Translations under genes and position numbers: made by a program | Notes under the pieces: generated by a model | Seen by the model: only the letters and a program-made list of their open reading frames with translations | Told to the model about the DNA's origin: nothing | The model's database searches: none | Assembly: GCF_001428005.1 (NCBI RefSeq) | Contig: NZ_LMSB01000015.1 | Coordinates: forward strand, 1 to 48,021 | DNA from: Arthrobacter sp. Soil736 | GTDB taxonomy: Bacteria > Actinomycetota > Actinomycetes > Actinomycetales > Micrococcaceae | Direction of reading: 5' to 3' | Length of the DNA stretch: 48,021 nucleotides | In this document: positions 37,145-45,370 of the stretch, one piece after another | Layout: every line of letters begins with the position of its first letter | How positions within the stretch are numbered: the stretch's first letter is position 1

Positions 37145-38993
37145 AGGGAACACGATGACGTCCGGCCAGAAGGCCGGCTTCGCTCTCCTTGGCCTGTGCG
37201 TGATCATCATCGGCGTCCTGGACGCCGGAATCTACGGCGGCTCAATGCTCAGCGGCGACGGGCAGAAACTCCCCGCCAACCCGTTCGGAACACCGTTCCT
37301 GTTGGTCGGCGGCAAAGTCGGCTGGTCTGGGTCGTCCACGGTGGTGGCCGCCGCGACAGCGGTACTGATCCTGGTACTGGCTCTGCTGGTCCTTCTTTTG
37401 GTGGTGCGGTCCCGCAAAGGCCGGACCCGTGTGGATCACAAGGCAACATTGATGGGACGCGGCAAGGACATCGCACAGATCACCGAGAAGTCGGTGGCCG
37501 CCTCGGCGGCCAGGTTCGGCGTGCAAGGCTCCATCGGGGCGTTCATCGGTATCACCGTGGCTGGTGCGCAGAAGGTTTACGCCGACTTCGAATCAGTGGT
37601 CCTGCAAATCTGGGGTCCCCGTCAGGGCAAGTCCTCCACACAGGTGATCCCGCGGATCCTGGACGCGCCCGGTGCCGTGGCCACGACGTCGAACAAACCT
37701 GACGTGATCGACGCGACGCGCCTTGCCCGCTCTGTTAAAGGCCAAGTCTGGGCTTTCGACCCGCAAATGATCAGCGGGGACGCCGCGACCTGGTGGTGGA
37801 ACCCACTGTCCTACGTGCGCAATGACGAGCGGGCCATGAAGCTTGCCGAAATCTTCATGGTCGCCGGCCGCGGCCCGAACGTCACCGGAGACGCGTACTT
37901 CGATAACGAGGGCAAGGACATGCTCACGTCCCTGTTCCTCGCGGCCGCGATCGGCAACAAGCCGATCAGCGTCGTCTATGACTGGATCAACCAGGGCAAG
38001 CCCACCGAACCCAGCCGCCTGCTCCGCGAGCAGGAGAACGGGATTTACGCCGCCTACGCCGCGTCGCTGGAGGCGCAGCTCCAATACGAACCGGCACAGC
38101 GGGACGGCGTGGTGGGTACCGCCAAGGCAATGGTGCAGACCCTCAAATTCGTCAGCACCCTCCAATGGGTCAACCCGCTCTCGGCCTCCGATTCGCGGCC
38201 GCAGTTCGGCCCCGAAGAGTTCGTCCGGTCCGCCAAGGACACCCTGTACGTGCTCTCCAAGGAAGGCGGAGGCTCAGCTGCAGCGCTCACCACGGCGCTG
38301 ACGGTAGCTGTGGCAGACGCGGCAGAGGAATACGCCATGACCCAGCCTGGGCGCCGCCTCGCAGTGCCGTTACTGATGCCGCTCGATGAAATCGCGAACG
38401 TCTGCCCCTGGAAGGACCTGCCCGACAAGTACAGCCACTACGGCTCCAAGGGCATCATTCCCGAGGCCTACCTGCAGTCCTACTCGCAAGGAGAGGAACT
38501 GTGGGGAGAGAAGGGCATGCGGAAAATCTACTCCGCCAGCTCCGTGAAGGTCATCGGCTCAGGCATCGATGAGGAAGGCTTCCTGCGCCAGTTCTCGTCC
38601 CTGGTCGGTGAGTACACCTACGACACCATCTCCAGGAGCTCATCCAAGACAGGACAGTCCCGGTCAGTGAACCCGGACGCCGGCAAAGAGAGCATCCTCT
38701 CCGTCGCGGACCTCTCAGCACTTCCCATCGGCCGTGCCGTGGTCAAGCGTTCCGGCGCACCGGCCACCATGATCAAAACCCAGCAATGGAAAGACGGCCG
38801 CCACGCAGACTCGGTATGGCTCTCGCTGAACATCTACGACCCCTCGGAGAAGAGCAAGGAAATGACCGCAGCCATCCTCGAACGCAAAGATGCCGACACC
38901 AACCCCGTCGTGGTCGCCTACAAAGCCCAAGCACCCGCACCCACCCTGGCGGTTCAGGCCTCGCGATGGATCACGGCGGCCGGCAATGAGTGA
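37128..38993 (+). CDS. VirD4/TraG-like coupling protein, 621 aa
   Basis: ATG 37128 is preferred (AGGAGA 7 bases upstream inside the preceding gene). Two N-terminal membrane helices (KAGFALLGLCVIIIGVLDAG and VVAAATAVLILVLALLVLLL) are followed by the ATPase domain: Walker A LQIWGPRQGKSS (about 161-170), TTSNKPDV, the TraG-type GQVWAFDPQMISG, an all-alpha domain (GIYAAYAASLEAQLQYEP), Walker B VPLLMPLDEIANVC (about 405) and LQSYSQGEELWG, typical of actinobacterial VirD4 proteins. It binds the relaxase-DNA complex and feeds it into the channel. It overlaps the genes on both sides. Confidence 0.93.
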   Translation: MMQQRRGNTMTSGQKAGFALLGLCVIIIGVLDAGIYGGSMLSGDGQKLPANPFGTPFLLVGGKVGWSGSSTVVAAATAVLILVLALLVLLLVVRSRKGRTRVDHKATLMGRGKDIAQITEKSVAASAARFGVQGSIGAFIGITVAGAQKVYADFESVVLQIWGPRQGKSSTQVIPRILDAPGAVATTSNKPDVIDATRLARSVKGQVWAFDPQMISGDAATWWWNPLSYVRNDERAMKLAEIFMVAGRGPNVTGDAYFDNEGKDMLTSLFLAAAIGNKPISVVYDWINQGKPTEPSRLLREQENGIYAAYAASLEAQLQYEPAQRDGVVGTAKAMVQTLKFVSTLQWVNPLSASDSRPQFGPEEFVRSAKDTLYVLSKEGGGSAAALTTALTVAVADAAEEYAMTQPGRRLAVPLLMPLDEIANVCPWKDLPDKYSHYGSKGIIPEAYLQSYSQGEELWGEKGMRKIYSASSVKVIGSGIDEEGFLRQFSSLVGEYTYDTISRSSSKTGQSRSVNPDAGKESILSVADLSALPIGRAVVKRSGAPATMIKTQQWKDGRHADSVWLSLNIYDPSEKSKEMTAAILERKDADTNPVVVAYKAQAPAPTLAVQASRWITAAGNE

Positions 38994-39834
38994 GAACCAC
39001 GGCCCCATGGACGCCTGGTCCGACACTCTCCCGACAGAAACCACGGAGCCAGCCATGAAAGACCAGCCTGAGACGGAGATTCCTTCCCCTCCGGAAAAGG
39101 ATTTGCCGGACACTGCCCTCGAGCAGGCTCCCGCCCGTTCGGAAGAGGACGGTGAGGAAGTCGAGGATTTCCAGCTGACGGCCGGAGAGGTCGTCGCCCT
39201 GGTTGGTGACCGTGCCGAGAAGATGACTGTAAGCACCTTCCGCACACTCGTCACCCACGGCGACGCCCCCAAACCCCTGAACTGGGGCCGCACTCCGCTG
39301 TGGTCGTTCCGGGCCATCGAGGACTGGATCTCGGAGATGTTCGCCTCCGGTGTCCTCACTGCCGCCTCTCCCGAACCGGAAGCGGCCGGCCCACAAGCTG
39401 CACCGGCAACCGGGGACGCATCACCGCAAGATGAACCAGAGCCGGAAGCGGAACTGGTGTTCGGCTCGACCGCCCAATGGGTCGAGGAGTACCTGGTGCC
39501 GATGTACCGGCGCGAGATCAGCGCCAACGGTTCCACCACGACGTGGTGCCCGGAATGGTGGCGGCACGCCGAAGCCATCATCCGATTCGAAGCGCTGTGG
39601 CGGGCATGGGAACACCTTCGACTCGACGGAAAGACCGGCATGAGCGTGTTCATGAAAGACCACATGGACCACCACCTGCCCATTCTGTTGGACGGCAAGG
39701 GCCCGTTCGATGGCTGCAGCGTTGACCGTGGGCACGCCACGGCACCGGACGGCATCAAGGCGTTCCGACTCTTGTCCCCACCGCCTGAGCTATTCCCCGA
39801 TGTACGCCCATCAGTAAACGACACAGAGGAGTAA
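38986..39834 (+). CDS. DUF4913 protein with MerR/excisionase-like helix-turn-helix, 282 aa
   Basis: ATG 38986 overlaps the coupling-protein stop by 8 bp. An acidic, Pro/Glu-rich N-terminus precedes a helix-turn-helix-like segment (LTAGEVVALVGDRAEKMTVS, TFRTLVTHGDAPKPLNWGRT, PLWSFRAIEDWI). After another Glu/Pro linker comes the DUF4913 domain (about 160-262): QWVEEYLVPMYRREI, TTTWCPEWWRHAEAIIRFEA, LWRAWEHLRLDGKTGMSVFM and DHMDHHLPILLDGKGPFDGC. DUF4913 proteins accompany actinobacterial transfer genes; their role is not known. The HTH suggests DNA contact, perhaps at the transfer origin. Confidence 0.88.
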   Translation: MSENHGPMDAWSDTLPTETTEPAMKDQPETEIPSPPEKDLPDTALEQAPARSEEDGEEVEDFQLTAGEVVALVGDRAEKMTVSTFRTLVTHGDAPKPLNWGRTPLWSFRAIEDWISEMFASGVLTAASPEPEAAGPQAAPATGDASPQDEPEPEAELVFGSTAQWVEEYLVPMYRREISANGSTTTWCPEWWRHAEAIIRFEALWRAWEHLRLDGKTGMSVFMKDHMDHHLPILLDGKGPFDGCSVDRGHATAPDGIKAFRLLSPPPELFPDVRPSVNDTEE

Positions 39835-39838
39835 GGCC

Positions 39839-40810
39839 ATGAGCGAATCAGATGGAATCAACGAAATCTTCGATGACCTCCTGCGCCAGGCACTGATGTT
39901 CGCGGCGCGGCTCGGTGAACAAGCTGCGCGTGCCCGCCAGCAGCACATCGAGCAGGCACGCGCTCAAAGCGAGCAGGAAGGCCGGGAAGCGATCGCGCGT
40001 TTCGACGCAGAGCGCAACGCCGCCCGCGTCGCCCTCGCTCCTCTAGCCGAGGACCGGTGGTGGGACACGGCCACCCCGGAACAGATCGGTGCCGCCTACC
40101 AGTCCGCCACCGCGTGGGCCAAGGAAGACGCTGACATTGCCAAGATCCACACAGTGATGGACGAACAGCTGGCCAAGCGGGGCGTTATCGTCGCTGGCCC
40201 CGGGCCAGGACAGCTCACCGCTCTGCTGCAGGCCAAGCAGTGGGCAGCAGAAGAGGACCCGCTCCTTGACAGCCTGCACACGCGCGAAATGATCAACACC
40301 ACCAACAGCCGCGACCGCGAGCGGTTGAACAACCAACTCGTCGCCTCGTGGCTATCCAGCCCGGAGGCACCGACCCTACCTGCCGCGAAGCCGGACTTCT
40401 CCCGCGCCGACGACCTGCGCTCCGCTGCTTACTTCAAGGAAGCCGCCGCCACCGGCTCCCGGCTGGACGGTGACACTGCAGCTGCACGCGCTGAGGACCT
40501 CCGGGACATCATCCCCTTGGAGATGGAAAGCGGACCCACCACGGACGACGCCGCCTGGTACGCACAGGAAGCTGCCAAGGCCGACGCGCTGGCCGTGGAG
40601 AACTGGGACACCGCAGACCGTCGCCAGGACTTCGCCCGTACCCTCCACGGCAAAGCAGACGAAGCCACCGTCGACGCCCGAATCCTCGCAGACGTCAGCC
40701 AAGGCACCCACCCAACCGCCGCCGTGAAAGGACCGGCCCCCAGCGCCACCAAGGCCCGGAAGAACAGCAACATCCCCCGCGCCCACCAGATAAGCAAAGG
40801 TGGACGCTAG
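39839..40810 (+). CDS. Helical transfer-operon protein with coiled-coil, 323 aa
   Basis: GAGGAGTAAGG precedes ATG 39839. The protein is almost wholly alpha-helical: FDDLLRQALMFAARLGEQAA then RARQQHIEQARAQSEQEGRE, a GPGPGQ turn, then REMINTTNSRDRERLNNQLV and a C-terminal helical region with many Ala/Asp/Glu residues, ending in a basic tail (KARKNSNIPRAHQISKGGR). The first part resembles helical N-terminal regions seen in actinobacterial transfer proteins of unknown function. It follows the DUF4913 gene within 4 bp and should belong to the same transcript. No enzyme motif seen. Confidence 0.75.
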   Translation: MSESDGINEIFDDLLRQALMFAARLGEQAARARQQHIEQARAQSEQEGREAIARFDAERNAARVALAPLAEDRWWDTATPEQIGAAYQSATAWAKEDADIAKIHTVMDEQLAKRGVIVAGPGPGQLTALLQAKQWAAEEDPLLDSLHTREMINTTNSRDRERLNNQLVASWLSSPEAPTLPAAKPDFSRADDLRSAAYFKEAAATGSRLDGDTAAARAEDLRDIIPLEMESGPTTDDAAWYAQEAAKADALAVENWDTADRRQDFARTLHGKADEATVDARILADVSQGTHPTAAVKGPAPSATKARKNSNIPRAHQISKGGR

Positions 40811-40842
40811 ACGATGCCACAACTTACAAAAGGAAGCTTCTG

Positions 40843-41530
40843 ATGCGACTGGACGTAGTAAAAGACCCCAGCCTGGACGCCTACTTCGGCCCGGAGCTTG
40901 CTGCGGATATGCGCAGTTCCATCCACGCAGGCGGAGACTGCCGCGCCTGCGGGCAGCCTCTGGCGGCCGGGCAGAAGGTCCGGCTGGACGCCGCGACGGA
41001 TTTCGTCCCCCACGTCTGGGCGCGTCACGCAACCTGCCCACCTACGACGGCCACACCCATGGCAGCGTCCATGATCACCGAAATGACATGGACGACTTCG
41101 GGAGTGCTGATCCCTGTCGGGGGGGACCGCGTTCCAGAAACCCCGCCCCGTTGCTGTTGCGGTCTTGAACCCCAGCGTGGACGGCTTCGCGTTCCGCGCT
41201 GGTATCGAGCAGTGGCCGCCAAGCCTGAACGACTGGTACTTGTCCCAAGGCTTTTCCAAGCCCGGAAAGCTTCCCTTAGGCGCACCTTCCGATCCCAACT
41301 GGACGGCCCAATGGATCGGGAACGCTGTGGCTTTCAGTCTGTTTCCGATCGGGATGGGATACGAAGCCGACATGCCTCCCCAGGCCTTCGATGCCATCAA
41401 GGATTGGGGAGGCCTCATGGTGATCGTCACGCACGCCGAAGTCCCCGCCGAGGTTGTGACCTCTCAACAGAAGTTCGCGACGTTCATGCGCGACGGCGCC
41501 TACACCACGGCCTGGCTGCCGGTGAGCTGA
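40843..41530 (+). pseudogene. Zinc-ribbon-like protein split by a frameshift in a G7 run
   Basis: ATG 40843 has AAGGAAG upstream. The first ~95 codons carry a CRACGQPL ... HATC pattern (Cys33, Cys36, His62, Cys65), a probable zinc site. At 41118-41124 seven consecutive G's break the frame. With six G's the reading continues smoothly as PVGGTAFQKPRPVAVAVLNP and then SVDGFAFRAGIEQWPPSLND to a TGA at 41530, giving 228 aa. The second part (QWIGNAVAFSLFPIGMGYEA, WGGLMVIVTHAEVPAEVVTS) is clean. It is a natural frameshift, phase variation or a sequencing error. As the last gene of the transfer operon, it precedes a terminator at 41561-41597. Confidence 0.8.
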
Positions 41531-41560
41531 ACCGGAACAGCACTGCTTGGCGGGAACAAC

Positions 41561-41597
41561 AGAGGAGCCGCCCTTCAAACTGAAGGGCGGCTCCTCT
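41561..41597. terminator. 17-bp perfect hairpin ending the transfer operon
   Basis: AGAGGAGCCGCCCTTCA (41561-41577) pairs perfectly with 41581-41597 around the 3-base loop AAC. No T-run follows on the plus strand. Its place 31 bases after the last transfer gene supports a terminator role. Confidence 0.75.
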
Positions 41598-41741
41598 GTG
41601 CTCGCACAATGGCTCTCTGACGAACATGGGAACGTGCTACACCAGTACACACACTCCACTCCCCAAAGCTGGTCCCCCGCTGTGGGTACAGGCTCATCGG
41701 AATGTGGACTGGATCCCCACGAGTAGGGTGGTTGCAGCCTC

Positions 41742-42314
41742 ATGAAACGAAACGACGAAGGGTCACATGCAATGGAAAGCACCGAACAAGCTGCAGCCAA
41801 AATTCTTAAGGGGTTCGAACGATCGAACGGCACCTTCAACAACCACCGGCTAGTGGATGAAGACACCATAAAAAGCCACGGAAAACTCTCTGGTTACGAC
41901 GAACAGCACGCAGAGAACGTCAATCGGGCGATTTCCCAGCTTATTGCGGCCGTCGGGTCAGACATCGAGCATGCAACCATCGTCAACGCTCCAAATAGCA
42001 ACCCCGCCTCCCGCGACTACCATTTCGCAGTATTCAGCCGGGGAATCCTGGGCTACGTGGAATTCACGAGCGCTGGCGCAGATCCTCAAATTCTTGTTCA
42101 GGCCGTACCCCGCAGCTCAATAACCGAGATTGAGATCCGCGGCGCCAAGGACTACCGCAGCGACAAAGGTTCCCCGGTATTTGTAGCGAAGTACGCCAAT
42201 GGGATAACACTCGATATCCGGGAACGGGACGATTACGGCCTGAACGTGCCCGAGCCTGGCCCTTGGGTGCACGAGCTCTTGGATAGCCTGCGGAAGGATC
42301 TTGCTGCCGCTTAG
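41742..42314 (+). CDS. Hypothetical soluble protein, 190 aa
   Basis: ATG 41742 or ATG 41772 (AAGGG ~10 bases upstream, 180 aa) are both possible. The N-terminal half is helical and polar (ESTEQAAAKILKGFERSNGT, DEQHAENVNRAISQLIAAVG). The C-terminal half is beta-rich and resembles a PH-like fold: YHFAVFSRGILGYVEFTSAG, ILVQAVPRSSITEIEIRGAK and FVAKYANGITLDIRERDDYG, ending with a helix (GPWVHELLDSLRKDLAAA). That strand pattern and closing helix fit bacterial PH-domain proteins, but I cannot place it firmly. It converges on the ABC-3C-type operon and has no evident link to transfer. Confidence 0.65.
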   Translation: MKRNDEGSHAMESTEQAAAKILKGFERSNGTFNNHRLVDEDTIKSHGKLSGYDEQHAENVNRAISQLIAAVGSDIEHATIVNAPNSNPASRDYHFAVFSRGILGYVEFTSAGADPQILVQAVPRSSITEIEIRGAKDYRSDKGSPVFVAKYANGITLDIRERDDYGLNVPEPGPWVHELLDSLRKDLAAA

Positions 42315-42372
42315 TGTCGCGCTCAGGAGGGGCCAGCCCAGCGTGCCGGATCGCGCAGAGGCGGCATGCAGC

Positions 42373-44115
42373 CTATCCGAAGCGGAACCCGAAGAGCCCG
42401 CCCGTGTCCGTCTCGTCGGTGAGTCGAGTGCTCAAGATGTAGGGGTCAGCATCAAAGGCCCCATCGCTCTGGCTTTCGACCAATTTGAGGAAATCTGAAT
42501 TCAGCGTCACAACGTACTGGAAACCGTACTCTTCGGCGAGCCGAGCTCCGACATTTAGACACGAGGCCACCTGTCTCCCGTCGATCGAATCAAAGAGGTG
42601 GCTGTCGTGGACGAGGATGCCGGGCGCCCTATCTGCCTTGATAGCTGCTACGGCGCATACGACATCAAGCATGAAGGTCTCAACGCTGCGAATACCTGTG
42701 CTTGCGTCCCCGGATATCCGAGGCGTGACACTGAGGATTCCATTAGCTGTGGGTGAGACTAAGAGGGATGCTTCACGGTCGGTGTAAATCTCCGCCCCGA
42801 GAGCACCAAACAGGGAGATCGATTCGTCGACACTACCTTCACGCTCGTTCAACTCGGAGCGCACTGAGGTGACCAACTCTGCGGTCTTTAGCTTGATGGT
42901 GTCGTTGATCGTGTTGACCGAGTTAGCCGCCTCAAGTCGGCGCTCCAGGTCAGCGACACCGGCTTCTCGTTCGGCGAGATCCCGCTGCGCCCTGAGGAAG
43001 GTGTCTAGGGCTACTGTTTCGCTCAACAGTTGCATAACCAGCGAACGTTGGCCGTCCAGGCGGCGGCGTTGAGTGTCGATGTCTTCCAGCCGCACAGTGA
43101 CGGCTTCCTGTTCCTGTTCCAGGAATGACCGTCTGTTGCTCACGACTGAGTCGTGGAACGCAGCAACCTCGTGGTAGCGCCGACGAGTGGTCTCCGGGAG
43201 AACGAGGCCGATCTCCGAGTAGACACGGACCAGCTTCGCAGCCAACGCATCATGGTCGGACTCGCCGGCTTCCTCCCGCAGTGCGTCGTCCAGCTCTCTT
43301 GCTCGTCGTTGTAGCGCGAGGGCTTCATCGTTGAGCTGCTGGATTAAGGCGCTCAGACGATCGGCTTTCAGCTGATGCTCAGCGTATTGGTCGTCGACTT
43401 TGAATGCGTGCAAATCGTTCTGCATGTGATCCCGCTGGCGGCGTGCGGTCGCAAGTTGGGCGCGAAGCCTTGGTTCGTCCAGCGACAGGTGCGTAAGCGC
43501 ACCCTCTCTCACCGCAGCTCTAATCGCCTTGCCTTGCTTTGTCATCCGGTCTAGAGCTCCGGCGCCCGAAAGGATCTCGGGGGAGAGTCCCAGCATGAAT
43601 CCCAGCTTCACTCCCGACTCCCAGTCCGCTTCTGACGGGTGCCCCTTGATGGGGTTGCCGAAGTAGCTGCGGATGAGCTGTCCCCAAATTTGACCCACGG
43701 TCGGACGCGTTACGTCTTCGGGGATTTGGAAGACTCTGCTCGCGAGCAGAGCACGCCATTCATCAATGTGGAGACCGGTCGTTTCGAGGCCAGACCATCC
43801 CGAGACCTGGAGGCGTGTCGTGGGGGAGACTGTGCGGGTCACTGTGACTGTGTCGAACTCCCCAGGTGAAACTGAAGGGAGCAACATGGTGGCCGTGAAT
43901 GAATGATCGCTAAGTTCTGCTGCCTTAAACTCGGGCGCGAGGTCACCGCCAAGGAGATAGCGGAGAATCTTCACAAAACTCGTCTTACCGATGCTGTTTC
44001 GACTATCGCCCTGGTCAGAAACGTCCGTGCGGTCAGCGACGATGATGTTCAGACCGTCCTTGAAGCGAAGACCCTTGAACCGGTTGTCAGATGAGGTCAG
44101 GCTCTCAAGAAACAA
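42373..44115 (-). CDS. ABC-3C-type ABC ATPase with long coiled-coil (DUF2326-like), 580 aa
   Basis: TTG 44115 starts inside the end of the middle-component gene (11-bp overlap). The N-terminal ABC half shows SSDNRFKGLRFKDGLNIIVA and the Walker A QGDSRNSIGKTSFVKILRYL (about 35-52), in the form used by RecN/SMC-like DUF2326 ATPases. A long coiled-coil (about 210-420, e.g. FLEQEQEAVTVRLEDIDTQR) separates it from the C-terminal half with ILVHDSHLFDSIDGRQVA (about 498, Walker B and D-loop region) and YVVTLNSDFLKL. In ABC three-component systems this ATPase senses invading nucleic acid and controls an effector. The two upstream genes supply middle component and effector. Confidence 0.82.
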   Translation of the reverse strand: MFLESLTSSDNRFKGLRFKDGLNIIVADRTDVSDQGDSRNSIGKTSFVKILRYLLGGDLAPEFKAAELSDHSFTATMLLPSVSPGEFDTVTVTRTVSPTTRLQVSGWSGLETTGLHIDEWRALLASRVFQIPEDVTRPTVGQIWGQLIRSYFGNPIKGHPSEADWESGVKLGFMLGLSPEILSGAGALDRMTKQGKAIRAAVREGALTHLSLDEPRLRAQLATARRQRDHMQNDLHAFKVDDQYAEHQLKADRLSALIQQLNDEALALQRRARELDDALREEAGESDHDALAAKLVRVYSEIGLVLPETTRRRYHEVAAFHDSVVSNRRSFLEQEQEAVTVRLEDIDTQRRRLDGQRSLVMQLLSETVALDTFLRAQRDLAEREAGVADLERRLEAANSVNTINDTIKLKTAELVTSVRSELNEREGSVDESISLFGALGAEIYTDREASLLVSPTANGILSVTPRISGDASTGIRSVETFMLDVVCAVAAIKADRAPGILVHDSHLFDSIDGRQVASCLNVGARLAEEYGFQYVVTLNSDFLKLVESQSDGAFDADPYILSTRLTDETDTGGLFGFRFG

Positions 44116-44347
44116 TGGACCGCCTAAGGTAGCCGTGCTCGGTCACATCTATTAGTTTGAGGGCGAAGAGAGCGGCCAGAGCGAGCGAGAACCAGTCGAA
44201 CGTGACCCGCGCCGACGAACGCTGCCTCCTGTTGAAGGCGTCCCACAATGCGGAGACAGACATCGGCCCCCGGAGATGAACGAGAATCTCGGACCCAATG
44301 GTCAAGAGAGCTCGCTCCGACGACAACCCTTTAGTGGGCAGGAGCAT
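44105..44347 (-). CDS. ABC-3C-type middle component, 80 aa
   Basis: ATG 44347 lies within the last codons of the upstream effector gene (17-bp overlap). The product begins MLLPTKGLSSERALLTIGSE and continues ILVHLRGPMSVSALWDAFNR, then VTFDWFSLALAALFALKLID and a short basic end. This matches the small winged-helix-like middle component of ABC-3C systems (pattern LLPTKGxxxERALLTxGxEIL ... TFDWFxLALxxLFALxxI), recalled from published comparative work on conflict systems. It presumably bridges the ATPase (42373-44115) and the effector (44331-45260). Overlaps at both ends show tight co-translation. Confidence 0.82.
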   Translation of the reverse strand: MLLPTKGLSSERALLTIGSEILVHLRGPMSVSALWDAFNRRQRSSARVTFDWFSLALAALFALKLIDVTEHGYLRRSIVS

Positions 44348-45260
44348 TGTCCAACGGCCTCTCGAATATATGGCAAGTATCAAAGAAGTACGAGACGACT
44401 GCGAATGCTGCATTCGCGCGTCGCCCGTCCATGCGGAAGTTCGCCCCAGCCACGGAGACATACAGCCTTTCAAGGATCTCAACCGGGTTGGTAGTGACTG
44501 TCCGTGCACTTTGATACAGCGCGCGGAACCGCTCACCATGTTTGGCGGAGAGATTAGGGTCCGAAGACTCTTCGTACCAGCGGTCAATCCGTGGAGCGAG
44601 TAGCCGTCCAGCGTTGAACTCGATTCGACTTGCCTCGGGCAACTCGTTGAAGTCCATCTTGTTTACGGGAACAGGGAGCACAGCTCCGCCGCTCTCGGGC
44701 TCCTCCTCCGCTGAGCCAATCGAGTCGAGCAAAGGGAGCAGATCTGCAAGCTCGATGTTTTCAACTCCCGGGGCACCAGGGAAAAGATCATTGAGGGTGG
44801 CAGCAGCGAGCGTGGCAACCACAACAACCCATAGCTCTTCGGTCCTGAAGATACGCATCGTGAGCGGGCGCTGCGAGGATGCTCCATGATCTTGTTGGAG
44901 ACCAGTGAAGGCCCTGAGGGCAACTGGCCCGACCGGGGCGTTAGTCACGAATCGCCATGTGTGGAACATATCCCACTCGGCAAGCCCTCGCGCAAAGTCC
45001 GATTTGATCTTGTTTGCGAGCTCCCGTTCAGCGTCTCGTCCTGGCCTTTGACCGTAACAGGCATAGAAGATCGTTCCAGACTCGGCGAGTCCGTCACACC
45101 CACCATCCCCGAGAGAACCTGACGGTGCAGGGTTGACGAAGTCATCGTGGAACAGACCGAGGACTCGAGACACATAGTCCTCGAACTTCGTCCCGGACTC
45201 AAAGCACGCTTGCTGGTGACGGAAGTGATACCACTCGCGCCAGTTGGCCGTAAGTAGCAT
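44331..45260 (-). CDS. ABC-3C-type effector with nuclease-like N-terminus, 309 aa
   Basis: ATG 45260 is preferred because GGAGGG lies 5 bases upstream. The N-terminal ~100 residues resemble a restriction-endonuclease fold: helix ESGTKFEDYVSRVLGLFHDD (Glu28), then PSGSLGDGGCDGLAESGTIF (Asp56) and YACYGQRPG, where the last strand would carry the Glu/Gln and Lys of a PD-(D/E)xK site. Only Asp56 is confidently visible; the partner Lys is uncertain. The rest (LWVVVVATLAAATLNDLFPG, ELADLLPLLDSIGSA, EFNAGRLLAPRIDRWYEES) is the C-terminal domain found on ABC-3C effectors. It would cleave nucleic acid when released by the ATPase. Confidence 0.75.
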   Translation of the reverse strand: MLLTANWREWYHFRHQQACFESGTKFEDYVSRVLGLFHDDFVNPAPSGSLGDGGCDGLAESGTIFYACYGQRPGRDAERELANKIKSDFARGLAEWDMFHTWRFVTNAPVGPVALRAFTGLQQDHGASSQRPLTMRIFRTEELWVVVVATLAAATLNDLFPGAPGVENIELADLLPLLDSIGSAEEEPESGGAVLPVPVNKMDFNELPEASRIEFNAGRLLAPRIDRWYEESSDPNLSAKHGERFRALYQSARTVTTNPVEILERLYVSVAGANFRMDGRRANAAFAVVSYFFDTCHIFERPLDNAPAH

Positions 45261-45370
45261 AATCACCCTCCGATTCCTTCGCCCTCGCCAGCGCCGAAGG
45301 TCCCCTTGGCCCCTAATGTTATCCCCGCGGGAGCCCTCAGCCCGCGAGGCCCTCCCCTGGGCCCCGGAGG

